Below are positions 27,900 through 36,725 of a DNA stretch of 64,000 nucleotides, piece by piece. Made by a program: the position numbers and the translations under genes. Origin of the DNA: TMED13 sp042090305. GTDB lineage: Bacteria > Pseudomonadota > Alphaproteobacteria > Methylaequorales > Methylaequoraceae. Location of the stretch: assembly GCA_042090305.1 (NCBI GenBank), contig JBELJQ010000002.1, positions 1-64,000 of the forward strand. Reading direction: 5' to 3'. The notes beneath the pieces are model-generated. The model saw only the letters and a program-made list of their open reading frames with translations, made no database searches and was not told where the DNA came from. Position 1 is the first letter of the stretch. Every line of letters starts with the position of its first letter.

Positions 27900-30321
27900 C
27901 TATTACTTTTAATGCTTCCTGAAGAGATATTTTCTTATCAGTAAGTTCTTTTGGAATTGAGAAATTTTTTTTATTGTATGATAAATAGTCTGGTCTTCCT
28001 TTTATACCTTTTTTTTGAATAATTAATTTTTTTGAATCTGGATGTATACCAATTTCTATTTCTTTTTTTAACTTAAGATTTTCTTCAATCAATTCAATTG
28101 CTCTATTTATACCGATCTCCGTAACATCATCCTCCTTTAATGAAATAAATTTATTATTATGCTTGAGGTAAGGTCCATAAGGACCAATTGAAGCAACAAT
28201 AATCTTTTTTGATTCTGGATGTTCACCAATTTTTCTTGGTAATGATAAAAGTTTTATAGATTTATCCAAATCAACTTCTTCATTTTTCATTTTTTTTGGT
28301 ATGCTGATTCTTTTTGGTTTGTTCTCATCTGAAGGGGTTTCAAGATATCTACCATATCTTCCAATTTTTAATAAAATCTGATTGTTTGAGCTAGGATCTA
28401 TGCCTATTAATTTTCCATCACCAGATAATTCTTTATTTTCCTCATCGTCACCTATAGCATGGCTATAATTACACCCATTGGAATCTTTATTGTAGTTTGT
28501 ACATCCAATAAATGGACCAGTGTACGAAAATTTGATTGTTAAAGCACCATCTTTACATTTAGGACACTTTTGTTCTTTCAAAATTTCCGGACTTTCTTCA
28601 TTTATTTTATCTATTACTTGAGAAATACTGTGTTTTTCAACTTCATCTACAGTTTGATTAAGTAAATCTAAGAATTTCTGAAGCGTAGTTTTCCAATCAA
28701 GTTTTGATTCTGTAATTTTATCTAATTGCTCTTCTAATCCAGCTGTGAAACTATAATCTACAAATTTATCAAAAAATCCATCGAGAAATTTTGAGAGAAT
28801 TTTACCTTTAGAAGTTGGTATTAAAGCTTTATTTTTAATGTTTATATAGGTATTTTTTTCAAGTTTTGTGAAAATTGCTACATAAGTTGAGGGTCTTCCA
28901 ATGCCAAGCTCTTCTAACTTTTTAATTAATCCCGCTTCTGAATATCTATTAGGAGGTTTTGTAAAATTTTGTTTGATATTTAAATTATTGACTAAAATTT
29001 TTTCTCCTTTTTCTAGTTCAGGGAGGGTTTGTTCTTCTTCTTTAGGATCTTTAAAGTTATAAATTTTTTTAAAACCATCAAAAACCTGTATGGAACCTGA
29101 TGCTTTCAAAATAAACTCACCACCCTTAAAATAATATAACGTTTCAAGGGTTTGACTTTGAGACATTTGCGATGCAACAGTTCTTTTCCATATTAAATCA
29201 TATAATTTAAATTGATCATTAGTTAGGATATCTTTGATATCATCTGGTTTTATTTTTAATTGTGTAGGTGTGACTGCTTCGTGGCCTTGTTGAACAAATT
29301 TAGATTTTTCTTTGTATATGATTTCTTTTTCAGAAAGATAATTACCTCCAATCTGGCTATTAATCATTTCTCTTAGCTCATCAATTTCGCCCTTTTTCAT
29401 CTTATTAGAGTCTGTTCTATGATAGGTGATAAGAGCACCTAATTTTCCTAAACCATCACCATCTTTTAATTGTTGAGCAAGTGTATTAGTGTATTTAGGA
29501 CTGAAACCTAATTTTGATGAGGCATCTTGAAGTAAAAGTGAGTTTGAATATGGTGAATATGGATTTCTTCTCTTTTCTCTTTTAACAACGTTTTCCACAA
29601 AAAACTCTGAATTGATTATTTTCTTTTTAAGTTCTAGAGCATCTTTTTCATTCTCTACTGACAATTTATTAAATTTTTTTTCTTTTACTGAAATTAATTC
29701 ACATGAAATTTTATTATTACTTTTATCCTTCAAACTAATATCTAACTCCCAAAATTCTTTCTTAATAAATAAATCTATTTCTTTTTCTTTTTCACATAAT
29801 AATTTCAATGTAGGCGATTGTACTCTCCCAGCTGAATTACCAAATATAGTTCTTCTTTTTGTAATTGGAGAGATTTTGTATCCAAAAAATCTATCGAGAA
29901 ACCTCCTAGTCATTGCTGCATTTACCAGACTTTGATTTATTTCTCTTGGTTTATTTATAGCATCAATAATATCCTCTTTTCTAATTGCAGAAAATTCAAT
30001 TCTTTTAAAGGTTTTATTATCAAGTAATTTTTTTTCTCTACATATTTCAATTAAATGCCAAGCAATCAACTCACCCTCTCTGTCAGGGTCAAGAGCTAGA
30101 AATATTTCATCGGATTTTTTTATGAGACTCAGAATGGGCTCAATCTTTTTTTTATCCACTTCCCACTTTTTAACAATGAAATCATTATTCTCTTCGATTC
30201 CCATTCCACTTGTTGGTAGATCTCGAAAGTGTCCAATGCTCGCCATTACTTCAAAATCCTGGTCTAAGTAGCCCTTTATTGTTTTGGCTTTGGCTGGTGA
30301 TTCAACGACTAGTAGTTTCAT
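27856..30321 (-). CDS. topA: DNA topoisomerase I
   Basis: An 821-residue type IA topoisomerase that relaxes negative supercoils. The Toprim domain has VVESPAKAKTI at the N terminus and ALDPDREGELIAWH (about residues 77-90). The active-site Tyr is in ITYHRTDSNKM (near residue 308). After the catalytic core comes a single Cys4 finger (CPKCKDG then CTNYNKDSNGC) and lysine-rich repeats with the GPYGPYLKH-type motif. Its start is 43 bp after plsY. The alphaproteobacterial neighbour dprA is missing from this gap. Confidence 0.98.
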   Translation of the reverse strand: MKLLVVESPAKAKTIKGYLDQDFEVMASIGHFRDLPTSGMGIEENNDFIVKKWEVDKKKIEPILSLIKKSDEIFLALDPDREGELIAWHLIEICREKKLLDNKTFKRIEFSAIRKEDIIDAINKPREINQSLVNAAMTRRFLDRFFGYKISPITKRRTIFGNSAGRVQSPTLKLLCEKEKEIDLFIKKEFWELDISLKDKSNNKISCELISVKEKKFNKLSVENEKDALELKKKIINSEFFVENVVKREKRRNPYSPYSNSLLLQDASSKLGFSPKYTNTLAQQLKDGDGLGKLGALITYHRTDSNKMKKGEIDELREMINSQIGGNYLSEKEIIYKEKSKFVQQGHEAVTPTQLKIKPDDIKDILTNDQFKLYDLIWKRTVASQMSQSQTLETLYYFKGGEFILKASGSIQVFDGFKKIYNFKDPKEEEQTLPELEKGEKILVNNLNIKQNFTKPPNRYSEAGLIKKLEELGIGRPSTYVAIFTKLEKNTYINIKNKALIPTSKGKILSKFLDGFFDKFVDYSFTAGLEEQLDKITESKLDWKTTLQKFLDLLNQTVDEVEKHSISQVIDKINEESPEILKEQKCPKCKDGALTIKFSYTGPFIGCTNYNKDSNGCNYSHAIGDDEENKELSGDGKLIGIDPSSNNQILLKIGRYGRYLETPSDENKPKRISIPKKMKNEEVDLDKSIKLLSLPRKIGEHPESKKIIVASIGPYGPYLKHNNKFISLKEDDVTEIGINRAIELIEENLKLKKEIEIGIHPDSKKLIIQKKGIKGRPDYLSYNKKNFSIPKELTDKKISLQEALKVIDEKVQKKKEAIKKN

Positions 30322-30364
30322 AATTTATCAGATTTACTATATTGATAAATTGAAAAAGTCAAAA

Positions 30365-30961
30365 TTAATTTTCTTTTTTTAAAATTATTTTTGACTCTTG
30401 ACCTTTGAAAAGTCTTAATATGTTAGCTTTATGTTTATAAATAATCAAAGTTAAGATAAATAACATTACAAATAATAAGTCGTCATTTTTTGTAAAAACA
30501 AATAAAGAAGTGGAAATCAAAGCTACCAACGCTGCTAAAGAAGAATATCTTGTTATTAACGCGGTTAGCAACCAGATGAGAACATAAAATTGTCCATAAA
30601 TTGGATTGTATGCGAGTAAGGAACCAATTAAAACTGCAATTCCTTTACCTCCTTTAAATTTTATCCAAACTGGAAAGAGGTGACCTATAAATATTGCAAG
30701 TATAGCTTCTTCGATATGAGTAAAATTTAAACTCTTTATCAAAAGCATTAAAGGAATATAAGCCTTTGCTACATCAAGTATAAGTGTTAAAAGACCAACT
30801 TTCCACCCACTTATTCTCAACATGTTGGTTGCCCCAATATTTTTTGAACCAGACTGTCTTGGATCATCTTTTCTTAATAATTTTGAAATAAGCAAACCAC
30901 ATGGTATTGAGCCAAGAAAGTAACATATTAAAATTATTAAAAGGTCAGAGTTTGTAAACAA
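30365..30961 (-). CDS. plsY: Acyl-phosphate:glycerol-3-phosphate acyltransferase PlsY
   Basis: A 198-residue membrane enzyme that makes lysophosphatidic acid from acyl-phosphate. The three PlsY motifs are visible: SIPCGLLISK, the GSKNIGATNMLR glycine-rich motif (about residues 37-48) and KFKGGKGIAVLIG (about 102-114). Five membrane segments are expected. The start is TTG at 30961 overlapping pyrC by 17 bp; there is no ATG that keeps the first helix. Confidence 0.95.
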   Translation of the reverse strand: MFTNSDLLIILICYFLGSIPCGLLISKLLRKDDPRQSGSKNIGATNMLRISGWKVGLLTLILDVAKAYIPLMLLIKSLNFTHIEEAILAIFIGHLFPVWIKFKGGKGIAVLIGSLLAYNPIYGQFYVLIWLLTALITRYSSLAALVALISTSLFVFTKNDDLLFVMLFILTLIIYKHKANILRLFKGQESKIILKKEN

Positions 30962-32264
30962 GTCGTCCTCTTACGAATGTCATAATATTTTTCCCCTCTA
31001 ATAGCATTCCATCAAATGGAGAGTTTTTAGATTTTGAAAAGAACTTTTCAGGAACTACTTTCCACGATTTTTCGGGATCAAATATTGAAATATCAGCTTC
31101 CATTTTCTCTTCAATCATTCCTGAGTTTAGTCCAAGTATTTTTGATGGATTATAAGATACTAGAGAAATAGCTTTGAAAATATCAAGGTAATTATTTTTG
31201 ACTAGAGATAAAGTGCATGACAAAAGAGTTTCAAGTCCTACTCCTCCAAATTCTGCTTGATTAAAAGGGAGTCTTTTTCCATCCTGATCATGGGGGGTAT
31301 GATCAGATACAATTGAATCTATTGTGCCATCAATCAACCCCTTGATAATTTCCTGTCTATCCTCTTCATTTCTTAGTGGTGGCGATAACTTCAAAAAAGT
31401 TCTATAACTCTCTAAAGATATATCATTTAATAAGAAATAGGGGGGGGCTGTATCACATGTAATTGGTAATCCTTCTTTCTTTGCTTTTCTGATTACATCA
31501 ACTGATTCTTTGGTGGAAATATGACTAACATGGTATCTGCAACCAGTGTCCTTTACCAACCAGATGTCTCTTTCAATTATCATTGCTTCTGCATAACTAG
31601 GTATACCAACCAACCCAAGTCTTGTTGAAATTTCACCTTCATTAATTACACCTTCTCCCGATAAATCAGGCTCCTCAGCATGTTGAATTATTAAACCATT
31701 GAAAGATTTAGCGTAATTCAAAGCTCTTTTCATGACTCTTGCATTTGCAACAGTTCTTAAACCATCAGTGAATCCTAATGCTCCTGATTTTTCCATTAAC
31801 TGTAACTCACATATTTCCTTTCCAATGAACCCTCGCGTAATACAACCAGTACAGAATATTTTACTTAATGCAACTTCTCTGGCCTTTCTTTGAATACTTT
31901 GAATTATCGCAGGTTGATCAATAGGAGGGGAAGTATTTGGCATGCATAATAATGAAGTAACTCCACCACTTGTGGCTGACATGGATACACTTTTTATTGT
32001 TTCTTTATGCTCAAGTCCAGGTTCGCCAATATTGACCCTCATATCCACAAGACCTGGAGAAACTAATAGGTTCTTACAATCTATTATTTCAATATTAGAG
32101 TCATTTTTTTTTAAGTTTTCACCAATTTTCTCAATTACTTTACCATTAATAAGAATATCTTTTTTTTCTAAAGCTTTTCTTTTAAGATTTATTATTTTCC
32201 CATCTTTTAACAAATAATTTTTAGATTGCTTTTTATTATTATCAAAGGGATCGTCAATACTCAT
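30945..32264 (-). CDS. pyrC: Dihydroorotase-like protein lacking HxH, probable PyrB partner
   Basis: A 439-residue amidohydrolase of the class I dihydroorotase family. The conserved DxHxHxREPG that binds the metals reads DMRVNIGEPG here (about residues 73-82), so both histidines are lost. Later motifs such as HISTKES and SDHTPHDQDGKRLPF are kept. Catalytically dead dihydroorotase homologues that support aspartate transcarbamoylase are known in Pseudomonas, and alphaproteobacterial homologues with the same change exist. A scaffold role beside PyrB is more likely than catalysis. Overlaps pyrB by 4 bp. Confidence 0.88.
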   Translation of the reverse strand: MSIDDPFDNNKKQSKNYLLKDGKIINLKRKALEKKDILINGKVIEKIGENLKKNDSNIEIIDCKNLLVSPGLVDMRVNIGEPGLEHKETIKSVSMSATSGGVTSLLCMPNTSPPIDQPAIIQSIQRKAREVALSKIFCTGCITRGFIGKEICELQLMEKSGALGFTDGLRTVANARVMKRALNYAKSFNGLIIQHAEEPDLSGEGVINEGEISTRLGLVGIPSYAEAMIIERDIWLVKDTGCRYHVSHISTKESVDVIRKAKKEGLPITCDTAPPYFLLNDISLESYRTFLKLSPPLRNEEDRQEIIKGLIDGTIDSIVSDHTPHDQDGKRLPFNQAEFGGVGLETLLSCTLSLVKNNYLDIFKAISLVSYNPSKILGLNSGMIEEKMEADISIFDPEKSWKVVPEKFFSKSKNSPFDGMLLEGKNIMTFVRGRLVYKL

Positions 32265-33217
32265 TTCTTTCCTTTTTCATGAGTTAGTGCTTTAAGACAT
32301 GCCATTCTTACAGCAACACCCATTCTTACTTGTTCAAAAATTGCTGACCTATCAATATCATCTGCGAGTTCAGAATCAATTTCGACTCCTCTGTTCATTG
32401 GTCCTGGATGTAAAATAAGTGCTTCTGGTTTAGCATATTTTAGTTTTTCTCTATCAATACCATAAAATCTAAAGTATTCTCTCACAGATGGAACAAATGA
32501 ACCCGACATTCTTTCCAATTGCAGCCTTAGCATAATTATTATATCAACATTTTCTAGACCACTTCGCATGTCATAGAATACTTTAACACCAAGTGATTCT
32601 ATAGCTTTAGGTATTAACGTAGCTGGGCCTATTACTCTTACTTCAGCTCCCAATGTATTTAAAAGGTGTATATTTGATCTTGCCACTCTGCTATGCATTA
32701 TATCTCCACAAATAGCAACGCGTAATCCACAAATTGTTTTTTTCCTACTTAGTATTGTTAATGCATCAAGCAGTGCTTGCGTTGGGTGTTCATGTGGACC
32801 ATCGCCGGCATTGATAACACCACAATTAACTTTTTCAGAAAGCAGTTTTACAGCTCCGGCATCATAATGTCTCACAACTAAAATATCTGGTTGCATCGCG
32901 TTCAATGTCATAGCAGTATCAATCATTGTTTCACCTTTTTTGATTGAACTTGATCCTAGGGCGATATTAAGTATGTCAGCATTAAGTTTTTTTCCTGCCA
33001 ATTCAAATGAAGTTCTGGTTCTCGTTGAGTTTTCAAAGAAAAGGTTTATACATATTTTATTTTTAAGAAAGTCAAATTTCTTTTTCTTATCTGACTTCAA
33101 ATGATTAACAAATTTTTTTGAGAGTTCTAATAGATAGTTTATCTCACTTGGAATCAATCCCTCGATACCTAGTAAATGCCTGTGAGGATAGCTATCTAAT
33201 TTAAGTTCCTCTTTCAT
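32261..33217 (-). CDS. pyrB: Aspartate carbamoyltransferase catalytic subunit
   Basis: A 318-residue enzyme joining carbamoyl phosphate and aspartate, the committed step of pyrimidine synthesis. FFENSTRTRTSFE (carbamoyl-phosphate loop, about residues 57-69), GDGPHEHPTQALLDA and HPGPMNRGVEI are all present. No pyrI regulatory gene is seen. The ATG at 33217 is preferred to TTG at 33220. It is coupled with the dihydroorotase-like gene downstream. Confidence 0.97.
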   Translation of the reverse strand: MKEELKLDSYPHRHLLGIEGLIPSEINYLLELSKKFVNHLKSDKKKKFDFLKNKICINLFFENSTRTRTSFELAGKKLNADILNIALGSSSIKKGETMIDTAMTLNAMQPDILVVRHYDAGAVKLLSEKVNCGVINAGDGPHEHPTQALLDALTILSRKKTICGLRVAICGDIMHSRVARSNIHLLNTLGAEVRVIGPATLIPKAIESLGVKVFYDMRSGLENVDIIIMLRLQLERMSGSFVPSVREYFRFYGIDREKLKYAKPEALILHPGPMNRGVEIDSELADDIDRSAIFEQVRMGVAVRMACLKALTHEKGKK

Positions 33218-33262
33218 CAAGTGGAATCATATAATTAAAAAAAAAAATGTTCAACTAACTTG

Positions 33263-34486
33263 TTAAATAATCTTTTTTTCTTTTAGAATCTTAATTTGTT
33301 TTTTACTTAATTTTAGAAATTTAGATAAGATTTTTTCAGTATCCTCTCCTAATGATGGGGGGCTTTTTTTATACTTAACTTTGCTTTCTGAAAACTTTAT
33401 TGGATTTCCAATTATCTTAATCTTTCTATTTAATTTTTTGTGAGTCATTTCAATTTTCATTTTTCTGGAATTCACTTGAGGGTCGTCGAATACTTGTTTT
33501 ATATTATTTATTGGCCCACATGGAACATTTAATTTATTGAGTCCTGAAACCCATTGATTTATAGTTTTAAGTTTCAAGATTTTTAGTATTTTTTTATTAA
33601 GTTGGTCTCTATTTTTTACCCTCAATGAGTTTGTATTAAATTTTGGGTCTTTATGTAAGTCAGGTATACCAGCAAACTCACAAAATTTTCTAAACTGTCT
33701 ATCATTTGCTATAGCTAAAACCATCAAGCCATCTTTTGCCTCAACAGTTTGATAAGGGACAATCGAGGGGTGGTCATTACCAATTCTAGTTGGTATTTTT
33801 TTTGAAATAAGATAACTTTGCGCAACATAACTTAACCATGATACTTGAGAATCCATTAATGATATATCCAAATGCTGACCTTTTGATGTTATATCTCTAA
33901 ATCTAAGAGCAGCTAAGATTGCATTTGATGCATACAAACCCGTAATAATATCTGAAACTCCTACACCTATTTTAGTAGGGTCTCCATTTCTTTCTCCTGT
34001 GATACTCATAATCCCACCCATTGCTTGGACTAAATAGTCATAACCACCTCTTTTTGAGTAAGGTCCACTTTGACCAAAACCTGTTATGGAACAATATATT
34101 ATTTTAGGGTTAATTTTTATTATACTTTTGTAATCTAAACCATATTGTTTTAAATTACCGGCTCTAAAATTTTCAACTAAAACATCACATTTTTTTATTA
34201 ATTTTAGAATTAGGGTTTGTCCCTCTTTTTTTGTTAGATCGATGGTTATGGAATGCTTATTTCTATTAACACTTAGAAAATATGCGCTTTCTTTTGGTTG
34301 TTTTGAGTCATTATCAAGATAAGGAGGACCAAGGTTCCTTGAGTCATCACCTGTAATGGGTCGTTCGATTTTAATAATATTCGCACCAAGATCACCTAAT
34401 AGTTGTGTCGATGTGGGACCAGCCAGAACTCTTGTTAAATCTAATATGTTTATACCTTCAAGAGGTTGTCTAATTTTGTTTTTCAT
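33263..34486 (-). CDS. Family III CoA-transferase (CaiB/BaiF)
   Basis: A 407-residue acyl-CoA transferase. The N-terminal LEGINILDLTRVLAGPTSTQLLGDLGANIIKIERP is the family hallmark (here spanning about residues 8-42), with the likely nucleophile Asp in GVGVSDIITGLYA (near 180) and GGYDYLVQAMGG. Substrate is not predictable. It is inserted between ruvX (17-bp overlap) and pyrB, which are often adjacent or nearly so in alphaproteobacteria, and the orientation keeps the run intact. Confidence 0.93.
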   Translation of the reverse strand: MKNKIRQPLEGINILDLTRVLAGPTSTQLLGDLGANIIKIERPITGDDSRNLGPPYLDNDSKQPKESAYFLSVNRNKHSITIDLTKKEGQTLILKLIKKCDVLVENFRAGNLKQYGLDYKSIIKINPKIIYCSITGFGQSGPYSKRGGYDYLVQAMGGIMSITGERNGDPTKIGVGVSDIITGLYASNAILAALRFRDITSKGQHLDISLMDSQVSWLSYVAQSYLISKKIPTRIGNDHPSIVPYQTVEAKDGLMVLAIANDRQFRKFCEFAGIPDLHKDPKFNTNSLRVKNRDQLNKKILKILKLKTINQWVSGLNKLNVPCGPINNIKQVFDDPQVNSRKMKIEMTHKKLNRKIKIIGNPIKFSESKVKYKKSPPSLGEDTEKILSKFLKLSKKQIKILKEKKII

Positions 34487-34940
34487 TAGGTTTATTTTCT
34501 CTTAAAAAATCATCTAAAATTATTTTTGCGGCATATTTATCAATTTTTTGTTTTTTTTTTAAAATACCTTTAGTAAGAATTTCTGCCTCAAAACTAGAAT
34601 AATTTTCATCCCAAAAGTGAATAGGAATATTTATCTTACTATCTAGTAAATTAAAATCCATATTTTTAGTAATATCTACTATAAATTGTGAAATTTTATT
34701 TAAAGAACCATTTTCATTAAGCGGCAAACCAACAAGAATAGCCCCAACTTCGTATTCTTTTATTATTTTTATTATTTTTTCATAGAAGTTTTTATCTCGT
34801 ATCAATGTATCAATTGGTGTTGCTATACTTTGTAATTTATTAGATATTGCTAGCCCAATCTTTTTTTTTCCAAAATCGATGCATAAAATCTTTTCATCAT
34901 CAATAGAATTTAAGAATTCTTTTATATTGCGAATTATCAT
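34470..34940 (-). CDS. ruvX: RuvX/YqgF-family RNase H-like nuclease
   Basis: A 156-residue protein of the RNase H fold, linked to pre-16S rRNA processing and Holliday-junction cleavage. ILCIDFGKKKIGLAIS (about residues 18-33) holds the first catalytic Asp, ILVGLPLNENGS is the middle motif, and FWDENYSSFEAE holds a further acidic residue, with a C-terminal DDFL. It is divergent from gatC across 46 bp. Confidence 0.93.
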   Translation of the reverse strand: MIIRNIKEFLNSIDDEKILCIDFGKKKIGLAISNKLQSIATPIDTLIRDKNFYEKIIKIIKEYEVGAILVGLPLNENGSLNKISQFIVDITKNMDFNLLDSKINIPIHFWDENYSSFEAEILTKGILKKKQKIDKYAAKIILDDFLRENKPNEKQN

Positions 34941-34986
34941 AACCAGTGTTATTTATAATCTATCATATATCTATAATATATTAAAA

Positions 34987-35274
34987 ATGTCCATTGATAA
35001 TTCTACAGTAAAAAAAGTTGCAATGTTAGCTAGAATAAAAATCGAAACTAGCGATGAGGAAAACTTAAAGGGAGAGCTCAACAATATTTTAGAATGGGTT
35101 GATATGCTTAAAAAGGTTAATACGGAGAACACTGATCCAATGCTTTCAGTGTTCAATGAATCTATGCCTATGAGAGATGATAACCCTAATTGTTTGTATT
35201 CTAATGAAGATATTCTATCAAATGCTCCTGATAGAAAATCTGGTTTTTTTATCGTGCCCAAGGTTATTGAGTGA
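34987..35274 (+). CDS. gatC: Asp/Glu-tRNA amidotransferase subunit GatC
   Basis: A 95-residue small subunit that holds GatA and GatB together. VKKVAMLARIKIETSDEE at the N terminus and ILEWVDMLKKVNTENTDPM are the family signatures; the end has NAPDRKSGFFIVPKVIE. The ATG at 34987 is chosen; an earlier in-frame start (34879) would run back into ruvX. The stop overlaps the GTG start of gatA by 3 bases (GTGA). Confidence 0.95.
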   Translation: MSIDNSTVKKVAMLARIKIETSDEENLKGELNNILEWVDMLKKVNTENTDPMLSVFNESMPMRDDNPNCLYSNEDILSNAPDRKSGFFIVPKVIE

Positions 35275-36725
35275 CAGATTTTTCAAAGTTAAATATTCGA
35301 AGTGCTCTGAAAGGATTGAAAAACAAAGAGTTTACATCAACTGAGTTAACGGAATTTTTTATAAAAAAAATAGAATCAAATAACAAACTTAATTGTTTTA
35401 TAACAAATACTTTTGATATTGCACTTGAAATGGCAAAGAAATCTGATCTTAAAATACAAAAAAATGAAAATATCGGTCCCTTACAGGGTATTCCAATAGG
35501 AATGAAAGATCTATTTTGTACTAAAAATGTAAGAACAACGGCTGGTTCAAAGATTCTAGAAAAATTTGTACCATTTTATGAGTCTACAGTTTCACAAAAT
35601 TTGTGGAATTCTGGAGCTGTTCTTTTAGGTAAAACAAATATGGATGAGTTTGCCATGGGTTCAGCAAATACAACGAGTTTTTTTGGTAATGTTATAAACC
35701 CGATTAAATCAAAGAATAATCCAAAAGAATTAGTACCTGGAGGATCATCTGGTGGGTCAGCAGCCTCTGTTGCTTCATATCAATGTCTTGCTGCAACTGG
35801 TTCAGATACTGGCGGATCAATTAGGCAACCGGCATCATTTTGTGGGCTCGTGGGTTTAAAACCGACATATGGAAGGTGTTCACGGTTTGGAATGGTTGCA
35901 TTTGCATCCTCTTTAGACCAAGCTGGACCAATCACTCTTACTGTTGAAGATTCAGCTATAATGCTTCAGTCGATGGTTAGTTATGATTCCAAGGATTCAA
36001 CTAGTTCGAAAAAAGAAATACCTGATTTTCTTGATTTTAAAAACTTTGATTGTAAAGGAAAAAAAATTGGAATTCCTAAAGAGTATTCTTTAGATGGATT
36101 GAATTCTGAAATTAAAAAAATATGGGATAACGGAATAAATTGGCTCAAGTCTGCTGGGGCAGAAATTATTGATATTTCCTTACCTCATACAGAATCGGCT
36201 TTACCAACTTACTATATAATTGCTCCAGCTGAGGCGTCAGCTAATTTAGCTAGGTATGACGGTATTAGGTATGGGTATAGAGCAGAAAATAAAAGTGAAC
36301 TCAATGATCTTTATGAATATACAAGGGCAGAGGGTTTTGGAAAGGAAGTTAAAAGAAGACTTATGATTGGAACTTATGTTTTATCTGCAGGTTATTATGA
36401 TGCTTATTATCTTAAAGCACTTAAAGTTAGAAAGTTAATTTCTGATGATTTCGCAAAAGTCTTTAAGGAATGCGATGTAATTTTAACCCCAACAACCCCT
36501 AATGTTGCTTTTCCCATAGGTGAAAAACAATCGGATCCAATTGAGATGTATTTGAATGATGTTTTAACGGTTCCAGCAAGCCTTGCTGGACTTCCTGCTA
36601 TTTCGATTTCTTCTGGATTTAATAAAGAACAGTTACCGGTGGGTTTGCAAATAATAGGTAAACCATTCGACGAAGTTTCTATTCTTGGAGTAGCAAAAAC
36701 TATTGAGGATTCTAGAGGTTTTTAA
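35271..36725 (+). CDS. gatA: Asp/Glu-tRNA amidotransferase subunit GatA
   Basis: A 484-residue amidase that releases ammonia from glutamine. The Ser-cisSer-Lys triad is seen: Lys in GIPIGMKDLFCT (near residue 78), GGSSGGSAASVAS (about 153-165) and TGSDTGGSIRQPASFCG (about 172-188). The start is GTG at 35271. gatB begins directly after its TAA. Together they convert Asp-tRNA-Asn and/or Glu-tRNA-Gln. Confidence 0.97.
   Translation: MTDFSKLNIRSALKGLKNKEFTSTELTEFFIKKIESNNKLNCFITNTFDIALEMAKKSDLKIQKNENIGPLQGIPIGMKDLFCTKNVRTTAGSKILEKFVPFYESTVSQNLWNSGAVLLGKTNMDEFAMGSANTTSFFGNVINPIKSKNNPKELVPGGSSGGSAASVASYQCLAATGSDTGGSIRQPASFCGLVGLKPTYGRCSRFGMVAFASSLDQAGPITLTVEDSAIMLQSMVSYDSKDSTSSKKEIPDFLDFKNFDCKGKKIGIPKEYSLDGLNSEIKKIWDNGINWLKSAGAEIIDISLPHTESALPTYYIIAPAEASANLARYDGIRYGYRAENKSELNDLYEYTRAEGFGKEVKRRLMIGTYVLSAGYYDAYYLKALKVRKLISDDFAKVFKECDVILTPTTPNVAFPIGEKQSDPIEMYLNDVLTVPASLAGLPAISISSGFNKEQLPVGLQIIGKPFDEVSILGVAKTIEDSRGF

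Noticed and set aside
26442..28100. Missing N terminus of RNase R hidden by a frameshift upstream
   Set aside because: The upstream region is the well conserved end of topA in another frame, so there is no room for the missing domains.
30322..30364. Remnant of dprA between plsY and topA
   Set aside because: The 43-bp gap is too short to show any recognisable remnant.
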